From: Paracoccus wurundjeri
Lineage (GTDB): Bacteria > Pseudomonadota > Alphaproteobacteria > Rhodobacterales > Rhodobacteraceae
Length of the DNA stretch: 64,000 nucleotides
NCBI RefSeq assembly: GCF_030678915.1
Contig: NZ_JAUUTZ010000002.1
Span: 248,001 to 312,000, forward strand
Direction of reading: 5' to 3'
The notes beneath the pieces were generated by a model. It ran no database searches and had not been told where the DNA came from. It saw nothing but the letters and a program-made list of their open reading frames with translations. This document shows, piece after piece, positions 53,258 to 62,482 of this stretch. Both the position numbers and the translations under genes were made by a program. Numbering within the stretch: the first letter of the stretch is position 1; every line of letters starts with the position of its first letter.

Positions 53258-54291
53258 CAAGCATTGGAAAACAGCGTGGATTGGCTCGTCTCGCCGATGA
53301 GGATGGGCATTTCACCATGGTCGCTCTGGATCAGCGACCGCCCTTGCTGCAGGCGCTTGCCAAGGCGCGGGGGATACCGGCTGATCAGGTGGAGTTCGCC
53401 GATATGCTTGCCGCAAAGCGCCTGCTGGTCGAGGCATTGGCGCATGATGCCTCGTCGATGCTGCTGGACCCGAATTTCGCCATGCCGGCGGCGATCGACG
53501 TGCTGCCCGCGCGGACCGGACTGATCGTGACGCTGGAAGAGCATCGCTTTCAGGATACGCCGGGCGGCCGGAAATCGCGTTCCATCGACAATTGGAGCGT
53601 CGAGAAGATCCGCCGCGTGGGCGGGGATGCCGTCAAGGTGCTGGCATGGTATCGCCCGGATGCCTCGGACGAGGTATTGCAGCATCAGAAGGATTACGTC
53701 CGCACCATTGGCGCGGAATGCCGCCGCCACGATATCCCCTATGTTCTGGAATTGCTGGTCTATCCCTTCCCGGACAGCGACCGGCATACAACCGATTATG
53801 TCGAAAGCGCCGACAAACGCGCCGATCTGGTGATCGAAAGCGTTCGCGAATTCGCCAAGCCGGAATATGGCGTCGATCTTTACAAGCTTGAAACGCCGCT
53901 GCCTGCCGCCTCTCTGCCGCCAATGGATGACAGCGCCGAATCCCGGGCCGCCGCCGCTCAGTTCGCCGAAGTGGGCAGTATTTGCGCGGATGCCGGGATT
54001 CCGTGGGTGCTGTTGTCGGGCGGTGCCGCGCCTGAACAGTTCGAACGCGTGCTAAGCTATTCCTACGCTGCCGGTGCGCAGGGTTTTCTGGCCGGGCGGA
54101 CGATCTGGCTTGATGCGGTCCAGAATCATTTTCCCGACCGCGAAGCCGTGCTGACGGCCCTGAAGGGCGACGGGATGAAAATCCTGAAGGATCTTGGTCG
54201 TCTGACCCGTGAAAAAGCGCAGCCGTGGAAACCGGATTTCAGGCTGGAGCAGGTCGACCGCGAGGGCGCATTCTCCTGCGCTTATGCCTGA
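53254..54291 (+). CDS. LacD-type class I aldolase (tagatose-bisphosphate/sulfofructose-phosphate aldolase family)
   Basis: A 345-residue Schiff-base aldolase. Candidate residues: Lys211 (DLYKLETP, aligned with the Schiff-base lysine of LacD), Lys128 (DAVKVLAWY), Glu166 (YVLELLVY) and Asp26 (VALDQRPP). LLDPNFAMPAA and LLSGGAAPEQF are typical. Start at the ATG overlapping the kinase stop. The family includes LacD (tagatose 1,6-bisphosphate) and YihT (sulfofructose 1-phosphate). Products are DHAP plus an aldehyde. Which sugar is used here is not decided by sequence. Confidence 0.9.
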   Translation: MTSIGKQRGLARLADEDGHFTMVALDQRPPLLQALAKARGIPADQVEFADMLAAKRLLVEALAHDASSMLLDPNFAMPAAIDVLPARTGLIVTLEEHRFQDTPGGRKSRSIDNWSVEKIRRVGGDAVKVLAWYRPDASDEVLQHQKDYVRTIGAECRRHDIPYVLELLVYPFPDSDRHTTDYVESADKRADLVIESVREFAKPEYGVDLYKLETPLPAASLPPMDDSAESRAAAAQFAEVGSICADAGIPWVLLSGGAAPEQFERVLSYSYAAGAQGFLAGRTIWLDAVQNHFPDREAVLTALKGDGMKILKDLGRLTREKAQPWKPDFRLEQVDREGAFSCAYA

Positions 54292-55435
54292 GACCGCGAT
54301 GCCCTTTCGTATCGCTCGCATTCAGGCATGGTCGCTTCGGGTTCCGGTCAGGACGCCGGTCGCCACCTCTTTCGGGGTGATGCATAACCGGCCTGCGGTT
54401 TTCCTGCGCATCGAGGATGCCGACGGAGCCGCCGGCTGGGGAGAGGTCTTCGCCAACTGGCCCGCAGCGGGCGCCGAGCATCGCGTCAATCTGCTGATCG
54501 ACGATATCGCCGATCTGGTTCTTGGCCGCGAATGGAACGATCCCGCAGAGATGTTCGGCGAATTAAGCCGGGCGACCCATATCCGTGCGCTTCAATGCGG
54601 CGAACCCGGTCCGTTCCGGCAGGTGATCGCCGGGCTGGATATCGCGGCATGGGACATGGCGGCGCGGCGAAACGGTCTGCCTCTGGCGAAGCTTCTGTCG
54701 TCAGAGGCGGCTGACCGGGTGCCGGTTTACGCCAGCGGGATTCACATCGATGCCGCCGCCGCTGCGATTGCTGCGGCGCGGGCTGCCGGGTTTCGGGGCT
54801 TCAAGGTGAAGGTCGGTTTCGATCGGACGGTGGATCCGGCAAAGGTCATCGAATGTTCGCGGCAATTGCTGCCTGGAGAAAACCTTTATGCCGACGCGAA
54901 TCAGGCCTGGACCAGCGAGGAGGCGCGTCACTTCCTGCTGGCGGTCACCGAAGCCGGCCTTGGCTGGGTCGAGGAACCGATCGCCTGCGATGCCCCGGAT
55001 GGCGACTGGATCGATCTCGCCCGCCTGAACGTGCCGCTTGCGGCGGGTGAGAATATCGCCGGAACGGATGATTTCGATCACGCCCTGTCGCTTGGCGCCC
55101 TGCGTTTCGTGCAGCCGGATGTCTGCAAATGGGGCGGTGTTTCAGGCAATTTTGCGGTGGCGCGCGATGCCCTGCGGCGGGGCCATATTTATTGCCCGCA
55201 TTTTCTGGGCGGAGGAATCGGGCTGGTCGCATCCGCCCATGTCCTTGCCGCGGCGGGCGGGCCCGGGTTGCTGGAGGTGGATGTGAATCCAAATCCCCTT
55301 CGCGATGCGCTGGCCAGCAGCGGCGATTTCGTCCGGGATGGGCATTGGCACCTGTCTCCCAGGCCGGGCCTTGGAATAGACGACATTCCGGCAGAGCTGC
55401 ATGATCATGTGACTCTGCTGCGCGAGACGGGCTGA
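54284..55435 (+). CDS. Enolase-superfamily (mandelate-racemase-type) dehydratase/epimerase
   Basis: A 383-residue enolase-superfamily enzyme: capping domain (residues 10-130), then a barrel with the Lys-x-Lys motif (GFKVKVGF), metal ligands in LYADANQAW, WVEEPIA and AAGENIAG, and the general base His in YCPHFLGGGIG. It starts at 54284 with an 8-base overlap to the aldolase (54299 is an alternative). The Lys-x-Lys and His pair is the mandelate-racemase subgroup, mostly acid-sugar dehydratases. A dehydratase in an operon that also has a kinase/aldolase route is unusual. Last gene of the operon. Confidence 0.9.
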   Translation: MPETAMPFRIARIQAWSLRVPVRTPVATSFGVMHNRPAVFLRIEDADGAAGWGEVFANWPAAGAEHRVNLLIDDIADLVLGREWNDPAEMFGELSRATHIRALQCGEPGPFRQVIAGLDIAAWDMAARRNGLPLAKLLSSEAADRVPVYASGIHIDAAAAAIAAARAAGFRGFKVKVGFDRTVDPAKVIECSRQLLPGENLYADANQAWTSEEARHFLLAVTEAGLGWVEEPIACDAPDGDWIDLARLNVPLAAGENIAGTDDFDHALSLGALRFVQPDVCKWGGVSGNFAVARDALRRGHIYCPHFLGGGIGLVASAHVLAAAGGPGLLEVDVNPNPLRDALASSGDFVRDGHWHLSPRPGLGIDDIPAELHDHVTLLRETG

Positions 55436-55503
55436 AACCCCGGTTATTTATCTCCGGCGATGGCTGGGAGCGATACGCCTTGTTTCCGACGCGCGGGATC
55501 GGT

Positions 55504-56178
55504 TCAGTCGGCGGGACTGAGCGTTGCCAGCCATGCTTCATAGTCTTTCTGGCTGTTCTGGATATGGGTCGTCAACGCGGCGCGGAATTCTTCCGCTTCC
55601 GCGTTTTCCAGAAGTGCGAGCAATCGCTGATGAAAGGCGAATGACTTGTGGACGACATAAGGATCCAGAAGTCCACGGTTCCTCAAGGCATTGATCTTGT
55701 ATGATAACGGGCGGTAGGTTTCGGAAATCAGCCCGTTGCCCGCGCCATCGATGATGGTCTGGTGGAAGTCGGAATCCAGCGCGCGATAGCCCCTGTAATC
55801 TTCGCGCTCGACGGCGCGCTGCATGCGCTCGACCACGGCGCGCATCAGGCCGGCGGATTGCTCTCTGTTCCTTTGATACATGCGTTCGGCGGCGCCGGTC
55901 TCAAGCAGGACGCGCATATCGAACAATTCCGAAAGTTGTTGTGAATCGGGTTTGAACACCGTGGTTCTTTTTCTGGGGTCGATCTGAACCAGACCTTCGC
56001 GCCGCAATTCCTGCAATGCTTCGCGTACCGGTGTCTTGCTGATGCCCAGCTGTTCCGAGATCCGGGTTTCGGAAATCTGCTCGCCGATCTCGATCGTGCC
56101 GTCGACGATGGAAGAGCGGATGCCGTCCAGAGCCATGTCGAATAATGAGACGGGACGTTTAAGTTTTTGAAGTGTCAT
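55504..56178 (-). CDS. GntR-family regulator (FCD-type)
   Basis: A 224-residue regulator: winged helix (ETRISEQLGISKTPVREALQ and the FKPDSQ wing) and an all-helical FCD domain with metal/ligand residues (DFHQTIIDGAGN, KSFAFHQRLLALL, LTTHIQNS). The ATG at 56178 (MTLQKLKRP) is preferred over a TTG at 56199. It is divergent from the third CUT1 operon, which it most likely represses. FCD regulators usually bind an organic or sugar acid made in the pathway. Confidence 0.92.
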   Translation of the reverse strand: MTLQKLKRPVSLFDMALDGIRSSIVDGTIEIGEQISETRISEQLGISKTPVREALQELRREGLVQIDPRKRTTVFKPDSQQLSELFDMRVLLETGAAERMYQRNREQSAGLMRAVVERMQRAVEREDYRGYRALDSDFHQTIIDGAGNGLISETYRPLSYKINALRNRGLLDPYVVHKSFAFHQRLLALLENAEAEEFRAALTTHIQNSQKDYEAWLATLSPAD

Positions 56179-56247
56179 GATTATTCGCCAGAGTCCCAAA
56201 TAGATCCGAATATATTGTGAACCACAACTTCAGGTGAGTGTAAAGAA

Positions 56248-56276
56248 TTGACATCTAAGATATGAAGTTCAATATA
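56248..56276 (+). promoter_or_regulatory. Sigma-70-like promoter of the third CUT1 operon
   Basis: TTGACA (56248-56253), a 17-base spacer and AATATA (56271-56276), 45 bases before the binding-protein ATG. The spacer and -10 overlap an A/T-rich, partly symmetric stretch, GATATGAAGTTCAATATATC (56259-56278), where the divergent GntR protein could bind and block the polymerase. Confidence 0.55.
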
Positions 56277-56320
56277 TCAGATCTGAGTCTCTGAAACTTG
56301 CAATCGGCTTGGAGGGCAGC

Positions 56321-57586
56321 ATGGGGAAGAGAATGGATTTCCGGAAAAGACTCGCATCTGCGGCAATGGTTGCTTTCGTCGGGCTTTCCGGCCCGGTGCA
56401 TGCAGAGCAGGTCACATTGACCTTTGCCAACTGGGCAACGGCGGAAGGTGCGACGCGCGACGGGATGGAAAAGGTGATCAGTGCCTTCGAGGCGGAGAAC
56501 CCGGATATCAAGATCGAAAGCGAAAGCATCGCCTTTGCGGAAATGGCGCGCCAACTGGTCCTGCGGCTGAGATCCGGCAATCCGCCCGATATCGCGCAGG
56601 TCGCGGGCAACGATACTTTCGCGCTGGCCCTGACCAAGGGGCTGGAGCCGTTGCAGGGCTATGCCGATGCGGAATTTCTCGGCACGCTGACGCCGGGTGC
56701 CTACGAACCGCTGATGATGGGCGAGGATCTGATCGCCTTTCCCTGGAACCAGGCGCCGGCCGGGCTTTGGTATAACAAGAAACTGATGGCCGATGCAGGG
56801 CTTGATCCCGAAAATCCGCCCAAGACCATCGACGAATTGAACAGCGCCATGGCCGCTATCAAGGAGGCCAATCCCCAGGTGATCGTTCTGGGGATCGACA
56901 CCACCAACCGCGCTTTCGCGCTTCAGTCGAACTGGCCGTGGATTCGGGCTTTCGGCGCGGATCCGGTTGCCGAAGGCGGTGCGGAAGGCGATGAGATGCA
57001 AGCTTATCTGGGCTGGCTGCGGGATATCTCGGAAAAAGGCTATGTCGATCCGGGCCGCAAGATCGGCGAGTTCCGGCCGCTATTCGCGCAGGATCAGGTC
57101 GCTTTCCTGTGGGATCAGGTGTTGGTTCAGGGCGTGATCCAGTCGACAAACGGCATGAGCGCCGAGGAATTCAACCAGAATTACGGCGTTATCCCGATGC
57201 CGACCGGGCCGGGGGGTAAAGGGTATTCATTCGACGGTGGGCACCAGCTGGTGATGTTCGGGGATTCCGAACACAAGGAAGCCGCGTGGAAATTCATGGA
57301 ATATCTTGGCACCAACGAAGCTGCGATCAGGACCTACACGATCGAGACCAATCGCTCGATCCCTCCGGTCAAATCCATCGAGGATCCCGCCGTGGCCGAA
57401 CTGCTTGATACGCCGGTCATCGAAACCTTCAAGAACGATATCATACCGACAATCTCGCCCATGCCCTTCGGCCCCGAATTCGCCGAATATGCGACGGTGA
57501 TCATGGCCGGTATTCAGGAAGCGGTTACCAGCGATCGTCCGGTCGCGGATATTGCAGCGGAAATCCAGAATCAGATCGGCAACTGA
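56321..57586 (+). CDS. CUT1 ABC importer binding protein (GntR-controlled operon)
   Basis: A 421-residue family 1 receptor with a signal peptide cleaved near residue 28 (GPVHA, then EQV). Segments LTFANWATAEGATRDGME, PPDIAQVAGNDTFALA and EAAWKFMEYLGTNEAAI fit the family. The ATG at 56321 follows GGAGGGCAGC; a TTG at 56309 precedes that site and is rejected. Unlike the other receptor genes here it has no hairpin after it; the permease starts after three bases. Confidence 0.92.
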   Translation: MGKRMDFRKRLASAAMVAFVGLSGPVHAEQVTLTFANWATAEGATRDGMEKVISAFEAENPDIKIESESIAFAEMARQLVLRLRSGNPPDIAQVAGNDTFALALTKGLEPLQGYADAEFLGTLTPGAYEPLMMGEDLIAFPWNQAPAGLWYNKKLMADAGLDPENPPKTIDELNSAMAAIKEANPQVIVLGIDTTNRAFALQSNWPWIRAFGADPVAEGGAEGDEMQAYLGWLRDISEKGYVDPGRKIGEFRPLFAQDQVAFLWDQVLVQGVIQSTNGMSAEEFNQNYGVIPMPTGPGGKGYSFDGGHQLVMFGDSEHKEAAWKFMEYLGTNEAAIRTYTIETNRSIPPVKSIEDPAVAELLDTPVIETFKNDIIPTISPMPFGPEFAEYATVIMAGIQEAVTSDRPVADIAAEIQNQIGN

Positions 57587-57589
57587 TCC

Positions 57590-58471
57590 ATGCTCTCGCT
57601 TTCGAAGCCATTCCTGCACTGGATGGTCCTTCCGACCCTGCTGGTTCTTCTGGCCATCATCGGCTATCCGGTGGTTTCGACGGTCTATCTGTCGTTCTTC
57701 GGCTATAACCTGCTTGATTTCACGCCGCCGGAATATCTGGGGCTGGGCAATTTCAAGGATATGGCGAATGACCGGATATTCTGGATTTCGCTGAAGAACA
57801 CACTTTACTATACCGGCGGAACGGTTCTTGTCTCGATGCTGATCGGGACCGCTGTCGCCCTGCTTCTGGAAAACCTGAAAGGCCCAGTCTGGTCCTGTGT
57901 CCGTGCGTTTGTCGTGTCGCCCTGGGCGGTGCCATTCGTGGTCGTCGCGTTTCTGTTCCGCTTCATGTATATGCAGAACGGCGGCATCGTGAACGATATC
58001 CTGCTTGATCTGGGCGTGATCACCAATCCGGTTTCCTGGTTGAACCGGGCCGATATCTCGCTTGGCGCGATCATCGTCGCGAATATCTGGGCGACCACGC
58101 CATTCTTCTTCCTACTGGTGTCATCCGCGCTGTCTGGCATCCCGGATGCGGTTCTGGAAAGTGCGCGGGTGGATCGCGCCGGTCTGTGGTCGACCATATT
58201 TCATATCAAGCTGCCATTCCTGCGAAACCCTCTGGTGGTCGGCAGCCTGTTGATGGTGATCTCGAATTTCAACGATTTCGCCAAGGTCTGGGTGATGACC
58301 CAGGGCGGCCCCGGATATGCGACGACCACGCTTGTCGTCTATGTCTACCGCATGGCCTTCGAGCGCTTCGAGATCGGATATGCTTCGGCGCTGGGGCTGA
58401 TCTGGCTGCTGTTGCTGCTGCTGGTTTCGGTCTTTTACATCCGCTTGCTGTGGAACAGGCAAAATGACTGA
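57590..58471 (+). CDS. CUT1 ABC importer permease (MalF-like)
   Basis: A 293-residue permease with six membrane segments, opening MLSLSKPFLHWMVLPTLLVL. The EAA loop is VLESARVDRAGLWSTIFHI followed by KLPFLRNP, with Arg where most have Gly. It overlaps the next permease by 8 bases. Confidence 0.93.
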   Translation: MLSLSKPFLHWMVLPTLLVLLAIIGYPVVSTVYLSFFGYNLLDFTPPEYLGLGNFKDMANDRIFWISLKNTLYYTGGTVLVSMLIGTAVALLLENLKGPVWSCVRAFVVSPWAVPFVVVAFLFRFMYMQNGGIVNDILLDLGVITNPVSWLNRADISLGAIIVANIWATTPFFFLLVSSALSGIPDAVLESARVDRAGLWSTIFHIKLPFLRNPLVVGSLLMVISNFNDFAKVWVMTQGGPGYATTTLVVYVYRMAFERFEIGYASALGLIWLLLLLLVSVFYIRLLWNRQND

Positions 58472-59342
58472 CAGATCACACCATATCGGCGGGAACCGCA
58501 GCGCCGCCCGCAGAATCCTTGGCAAGACGTTTCAATACGCGTTCATCGCCATCGCGCTGTTCTGGACCATTGCGCCGATATACTGGATGCTCAGCACTTC
58601 GCTGAAGACCGAACTGGAAGCGACCCGGCTTGATCCGAGCCTTGTCCCCGAGAACGTGACCCTCGACAATTACGTCAGGCTGTTTCAGGGCGATCTGCCC
58701 TTCATCTCGTTCTTCGTGAATTCGGTGATCACCTGCTTTCTGGCCGCGATCGTTTCGGTGGTGATTGCGGTTCCGGCGGCCTATGCGCTGTCGCGCCGGA
58801 ATTTCCGCACTGCCGAGCAGACGGGCTATCTGGTTCTGGTGGTGCGGATGTTTCCGATGATCGTCCTGCTGGCCCCTCTTTATCTGGTTCTGCTGAATAC
58901 CGGCCTGCTGGATACGATGTTCGGCCTGATCCTTGGCTACACGACCTTCGGCCTGCCTTTCGCCGTCTGGATGCTGAAAGGCTTCATCGATGCGGTGCCC
59001 GTCGAGATCGAAGAGGCCGCGCGCGTCGATGGCTATCGTCAATGGGAAATCCTGCTGAAGATCATCGTTCCGCTGATCTATCCGGGCCTCGTGACCACCG
59101 GTATCTTCGTGCTGATGGAAGCATGGAACAACCTGATCTACCCGCTGACCTTCATCACCAGCATTGAAAAGCAATCGCTGCCAGCCGCATTGGTGCTGAC
59201 CTTCACCGGCCAGTTCAAGACCGATTGGGGAGGGATGATGGCCGCATCCGCCATCACGACGCTTCCCCTGATGATCGCATTCTTCGCCGTTCAAAGATCG
59301 ATGGTGCGGGGATTGACGGCCGGATCGGTGACGGGGACCTGA
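58464..59342 (+). CDS. CUT1 ABC importer permease (MalG-like)
   Basis: A 292-residue permease with six membrane segments and EAA loop IEEAARVDGYRQWEILLKI followed by IVPLIYPG. Ends RGLTAGSVTGT. Start overlaps the partner permease stop (ATGACTGA). It is followed two bases later by the SDR gene. Confidence 0.93.
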   Translation: MTDRSHHIGGNRSAARRILGKTFQYAFIAIALFWTIAPIYWMLSTSLKTELEATRLDPSLVPENVTLDNYVRLFQGDLPFISFFVNSVITCFLAAIVSVVIAVPAAYALSRRNFRTAEQTGYLVLVVRMFPMIVLLAPLYLVLLNTGLLDTMFGLILGYTTFGLPFAVWMLKGFIDAVPVEIEEAARVDGYRQWEILLKIIVPLIYPGLVTTGIFVLMEAWNNLIYPLTFITSIEKQSLPAALVLTFTGQFKTDWGGMMAASAITTLPLMIAFFAVQRSMVRGLTAGSVTGT

Positions 59343-59344
59343 GC

Positions 59345-60157
59345 ATGACGGATATCATCACGGAACCCGGCGTGCTTGTCACCGGTGCTGCCGGTGGGAT
59401 CGGAAGGGCCGTCGCCGGGCTTTTTGCCGATCAGGGTCATGCGGTCACGCTGACCGACCGGGACAGCGCCGGTCTGGAGGATATCGGCGGCCGGTTGCGT
59501 GATCGCGGCTGCAAGGTGGATATGATAGCACAGGATCTTGCGGATCCGGACGCGCCCGCGATGCTTGTTGCCTGCACTGTCGAAAAATGGGGCGGGATCG
59601 GGGTCCTTGTGAACAATGCCGCGCATCATGGCAAGCGTCAGTCGGTGCTGTCCTCGGAACCTGACGAATGGCGGCAGGTTTTCGAGGTCAATGTGATCGC
59701 CGCCGCTGCTCTGGCACGGTATGCCGCGCTGGACATGGCCCGCCGCAAAACGGGGGCGATCATCAATGTCGGCTCCATTCAACAGGCGCTGCCGGTTTCC
59801 AGCTATGCCGCCTATGTCGCAAGCAAGGGGGCGGTCGCGGGCATGACGCGCGCGCTTGCCGTTGAACTCGGCTTGCTGGGCATCCGCGTGAACAGCGTTT
59901 CTCCGGGGGTCATCGGTACCGAGAATTTCCGCCGGGAACTGGAAACGCGGCACGATGGAGCTTCTGCGATTTCCTATCCGTCGCTTTTGGGGCGGCTTGG
60001 AACGCCCGAGGATGTGGCCCATGTCATCGCGTTTCTGGCGGGTCCGCATTCGTCTCATGTGACCGGCGCGGATTACGTGGTGGATGGCGGCAGAGGTATC
60101 AGCCGCCGCACCGACCCTTTCCATGCCGAAATCACTCATCCAGTTTCAGGGAAATAG
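59345..60157 (+). CDS. SDR-family sugar dehydrogenase
   Basis: A 270-residue short-chain dehydrogenase: VLVTGAAGGIGRAVAG (cofactor), VNNAAH, catalytic Ser in INVGSIQ and Tyr/Lys in YVASKGAV. The start at 59345 is two bases after the permease stop; the longer frame upstream is antisense-like and rejected. Inside an operon with a lactonase, a sugar-acid dehydratase and an aldolase, it most likely oxidises the imported sugar at C1 to its lactone. Again an enzyme gene lies between permease and ATPase genes. Confidence 0.9.
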   Translation: MTDIITEPGVLVTGAAGGIGRAVAGLFADQGHAVTLTDRDSAGLEDIGGRLRDRGCKVDMIAQDLADPDAPAMLVACTVEKWGGIGVLVNNAAHHGKRQSVLSSEPDEWRQVFEVNVIAAAALARYAALDMARRKTGAIINVGSIQQALPVSSYAAYVASKGAVAGMTRALAVELGLLGIRVNSVSPGVIGTENFRRELETRHDGASAISYPSLLGRLGTPEDVAHVIAFLAGPHSSHVTGADYVVDGGRGISRRTDPFHAEITHPVSGK

Positions 60158-60161
60158 CCGC

Positions 60162-61241
60162 ATGGCACGCATCCAGATCTCCAATGTCGAAAAAGATTAC
60201 GGCAATGTCACGGTTTTGAAGGATTGCAACCTGGACATTGCGCATGGCGAATTCATCGTCCTCGTCGGCCCTTCCGGTTCGGGCAAGACGACGCTTCTGC
60301 GCATGATCGCGGGTCTGGAGTCGATCTCGCGCGGGGATATGATGTTTGACGACCGGCGGGTCAACGATGTCGATGTGAGCGACCGCAATATCGCGATGGT
60401 CTTCCAGAATTACGGGCTTTATCCGCATATGTCGGTCTATGATAACATGGCGTTCGGCCTCAGGCGCCGCAAGCTGTCGAAAACCGAAATCGACGGAAAG
60501 GTGAAACGGATCGCCACGCTTCTCAGCCTTGACGGGCTGCTGGAGCGGCGCCCCAAACAGCTTTCTGGCGGTCAGCGGCAGCGGGTTGCGCTTGGCCGCG
60601 CGATCATCCGCGACCCCGAGGTTTTCCTGCTGGACGAGCCGCTGTCGAATCTGGATGCGCAGTTGCGGGTGCAGATGCGGTCCGAGATCATGAATGTGCA
60701 TCGCAGCGTGGATGCGACGGCCGTCTATGTGACCCATGATCAGGTCGAGGCGATGACCATGGGCGATCGGATCGCGGTCATGAACAATGGCGAGATCCAG
60801 CAGATCGGCACGCCCGAGGATCTGTATGACCGGCCGCAGAACCTGTTCGTGGCGACATTCATCGGCACGCCGTCGATGGGCATCCTGCGTTGCGATGTGG
60901 ACCGCGATGGCTCCATGCTGCTTGTCCGGGACACCGAAGACAGGATTGCCATATCCCGCGGCCAGCTTGACCGGATCGGCGACCGCCGCAAGGTTCTGGC
61001 TGGCATCCGCCCGGAACATCTGCATCTGCCGCGCAATGGCGCTCCGGCCGTCATCAGGGGTGAGATCGACGTGGTCGAGATGCTGGGATCCGAGCAATAT
61101 CTTTATCTCAGGAATGGTGCGGCGATATTTACCGCGCGGATGGAGCGGGGGCATCATTTCCGCCCCGGTGAAACGGTCGGCCTGAACATCGACACGGAGG
61201 CGCTTCACCTTTTCGACAGCGACACGGAAGAGGCGCTTTGA
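60162..61241 (+). CDS. CUT1 ABC importer ATPase (UgpC/MalK-like)
   Basis: A 359-residue ATPase: Walker A GPSGSGKTT, Q-loop MVFQNYGLYPHMSV, signature LSGGQRQRVALGRAI, Walker B FLLDEPLSNLDAQL, VTHDQVEAMTM, then a TOBE region (AGIRPEHLHLP). The ATG at 60162 lies four bases after the SDR stop; an earlier in-frame start at 60084 would overlap that gene. Serves the two permeases upstream. Confidence 0.94.
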   Translation: MARIQISNVEKDYGNVTVLKDCNLDIAHGEFIVLVGPSGSGKTTLLRMIAGLESISRGDMMFDDRRVNDVDVSDRNIAMVFQNYGLYPHMSVYDNMAFGLRRRKLSKTEIDGKVKRIATLLSLDGLLERRPKQLSGGQRQRVALGRAIIRDPEVFLLDEPLSNLDAQLRVQMRSEIMNVHRSVDATAVYVTHDQVEAMTMGDRIAVMNNGEIQQIGTPEDLYDRPQNLFVATFIGTPSMGILRCDVDRDGSMLLVRDTEDRIAISRGQLDRIGDRRKVLAGIRPEHLHLPRNGAPAVIRGEIDVVEMLGSEQYLYLRNGAAIFTARMERGHHFRPGETVGLNIDTEALHLFDSDTEEAL

Positions 61242-61242
61242 G

Positions 61243-62409
61243 ATGGACAGGATCGCCGAAATCACAAGCTTCACCGTGCCGCCGCGCTGGATTTTCGTTC
61301 GTGTCAGGACCGCCGAAGGTCTGACCGGTTGGGGCGAGGCCATCATCCCGAAGCGCAGGAATGCCGTCATCGGCGCCATCCGGGATCTGACGCAGGTCGT
61401 GCTGGGCATGGATCCTGCGCGGATCGAGGATATCGCGTCATCATTGCGCAAGGGCAGCTTTTTCAGAAACGGCCCGATCCTTGGAACAGCCATTGCCGCG
61501 GTCGAAATTGCCTTGTGGGATATCAAGGGTCAGCGGGCGGGATTGCCGGTATTCGAGTTTCTGGGTGGCAGGGTGCGCGATAATATCCGGTCCTATACAT
61601 GGATCGGCGGTGACAGCCCCGCCAATGTGGTGAGCCACGCGAAAGAACGGGTCGAACAGGGCTTCGATGCCGTCAAGATGAACGCGACCCCTGCCGTCGC
61701 GCATCTGGAATGGCGCGAGGCAACCGAAAACCTTGTTCAACGCATGGGCAGCCTGCGGGATGCGTTCGGCGGCAGTATCGACATTGCTCTGGATTTCCAT
61801 GGCCGCGTACCACGCTCCGTGTTGAAACAGATGGTGAAGGAAATCGAGCCGTTCGATCCGCTGTGGATCGAAGAGCCGTTCCTGCCCGAACATGTCGGGG
61901 CCGATGAGCTGATGGCGCGGATATGCCCGCATATCCCCATCGCCACCGGTGAACGGCTTCTGCATCGATGGGATTTCCAGCGCCTTCTGGAACGCGGAGG
62001 CGTGGATGTCATCCAGCCCGACATTTCCATCACGGGCCTGTTCGAGATGGAAAAGATCGCCCGTCTGGCCGAGATTTACGACGTTGGCGTCGCGCCGCAT
62101 TGTCCCAATGGTCCGATCTCTCTTGCCGCTTCGCTTCAGGTGGATTTCTGCTGCGCCAATACAGTCATTCAGGAGCAAAGCCTTGGGCTTCACTACAATC
62201 AGGGCTATGCCGGACTGCCCCCCGCCGACATCCTGGATTATATCGGGGATCCCGATGTCCTGACGACCAGAAACGGCAGATTCGACTGTCCCTCTGCTCC
62301 GGGACTCGGGCTGATCCTCAAAGGCGATACGATCGAGGCGGCGCATACGGACTGGTCCCTGCCCGATCCCGACTGGCGCCATCGCGACGGGGTTTATGCC
62401 GAATGGTGA
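61243..62409 (+). CDS. DgoD-like sugar-acid dehydratase (enolase superfamily)
   Basis: A 388-residue enzyme very similar in motif layout to D-galactonate dehydratase: GFDAVKMNATP, metal ligands in ALDFHGRV, WIEEPFLPE and ATGERLLHRWDF, the QPDISITGLFE strand, and catalytic His in VAPHCPNGPISLAA, ending with VIQEQSLGLHYNQGY. It dehydrates an aldonate to a 2-keto-3-deoxy acid. Galactonate is the best guess by likeness; related aldonates are possible. The next gene is an aldolase suited to the product. Confidence 0.9.
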   Translation: MDRIAEITSFTVPPRWIFVRVRTAEGLTGWGEAIIPKRRNAVIGAIRDLTQVVLGMDPARIEDIASSLRKGSFFRNGPILGTAIAAVEIALWDIKGQRAGLPVFEFLGGRVRDNIRSYTWIGGDSPANVVSHAKERVEQGFDAVKMNATPAVAHLEWREATENLVQRMGSLRDAFGGSIDIALDFHGRVPRSVLKQMVKEIEPFDPLWIEEPFLPEHVGADELMARICPHIPIATGERLLHRWDFQRLLERGGVDVIQPDISITGLFEMEKIARLAEIYDVGVAPHCPNGPISLAASLQVDFCCANTVIQEQSLGLHYNQGYAGLPPADILDYIGDPDVLTTRNGRFDCPSAPGLGLILKGDTIEAAHTDWSLPDPDWRHRDGVYAEW

Positions 62410-62482
62410 TCCGTGGCGCAGAGCCCCGACCGGCCGTGGCCTGCCCGGCGATGGTTATCCCTGAACAGATTGGAAAAAACAT

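Noticed and set aside
60132..61526. 464-codon minus-strand open frame opposite the third ATPase gene
   Set aside because: Antisense of a gene with Walker A, signature and Walker B motifs; no motif of its own.
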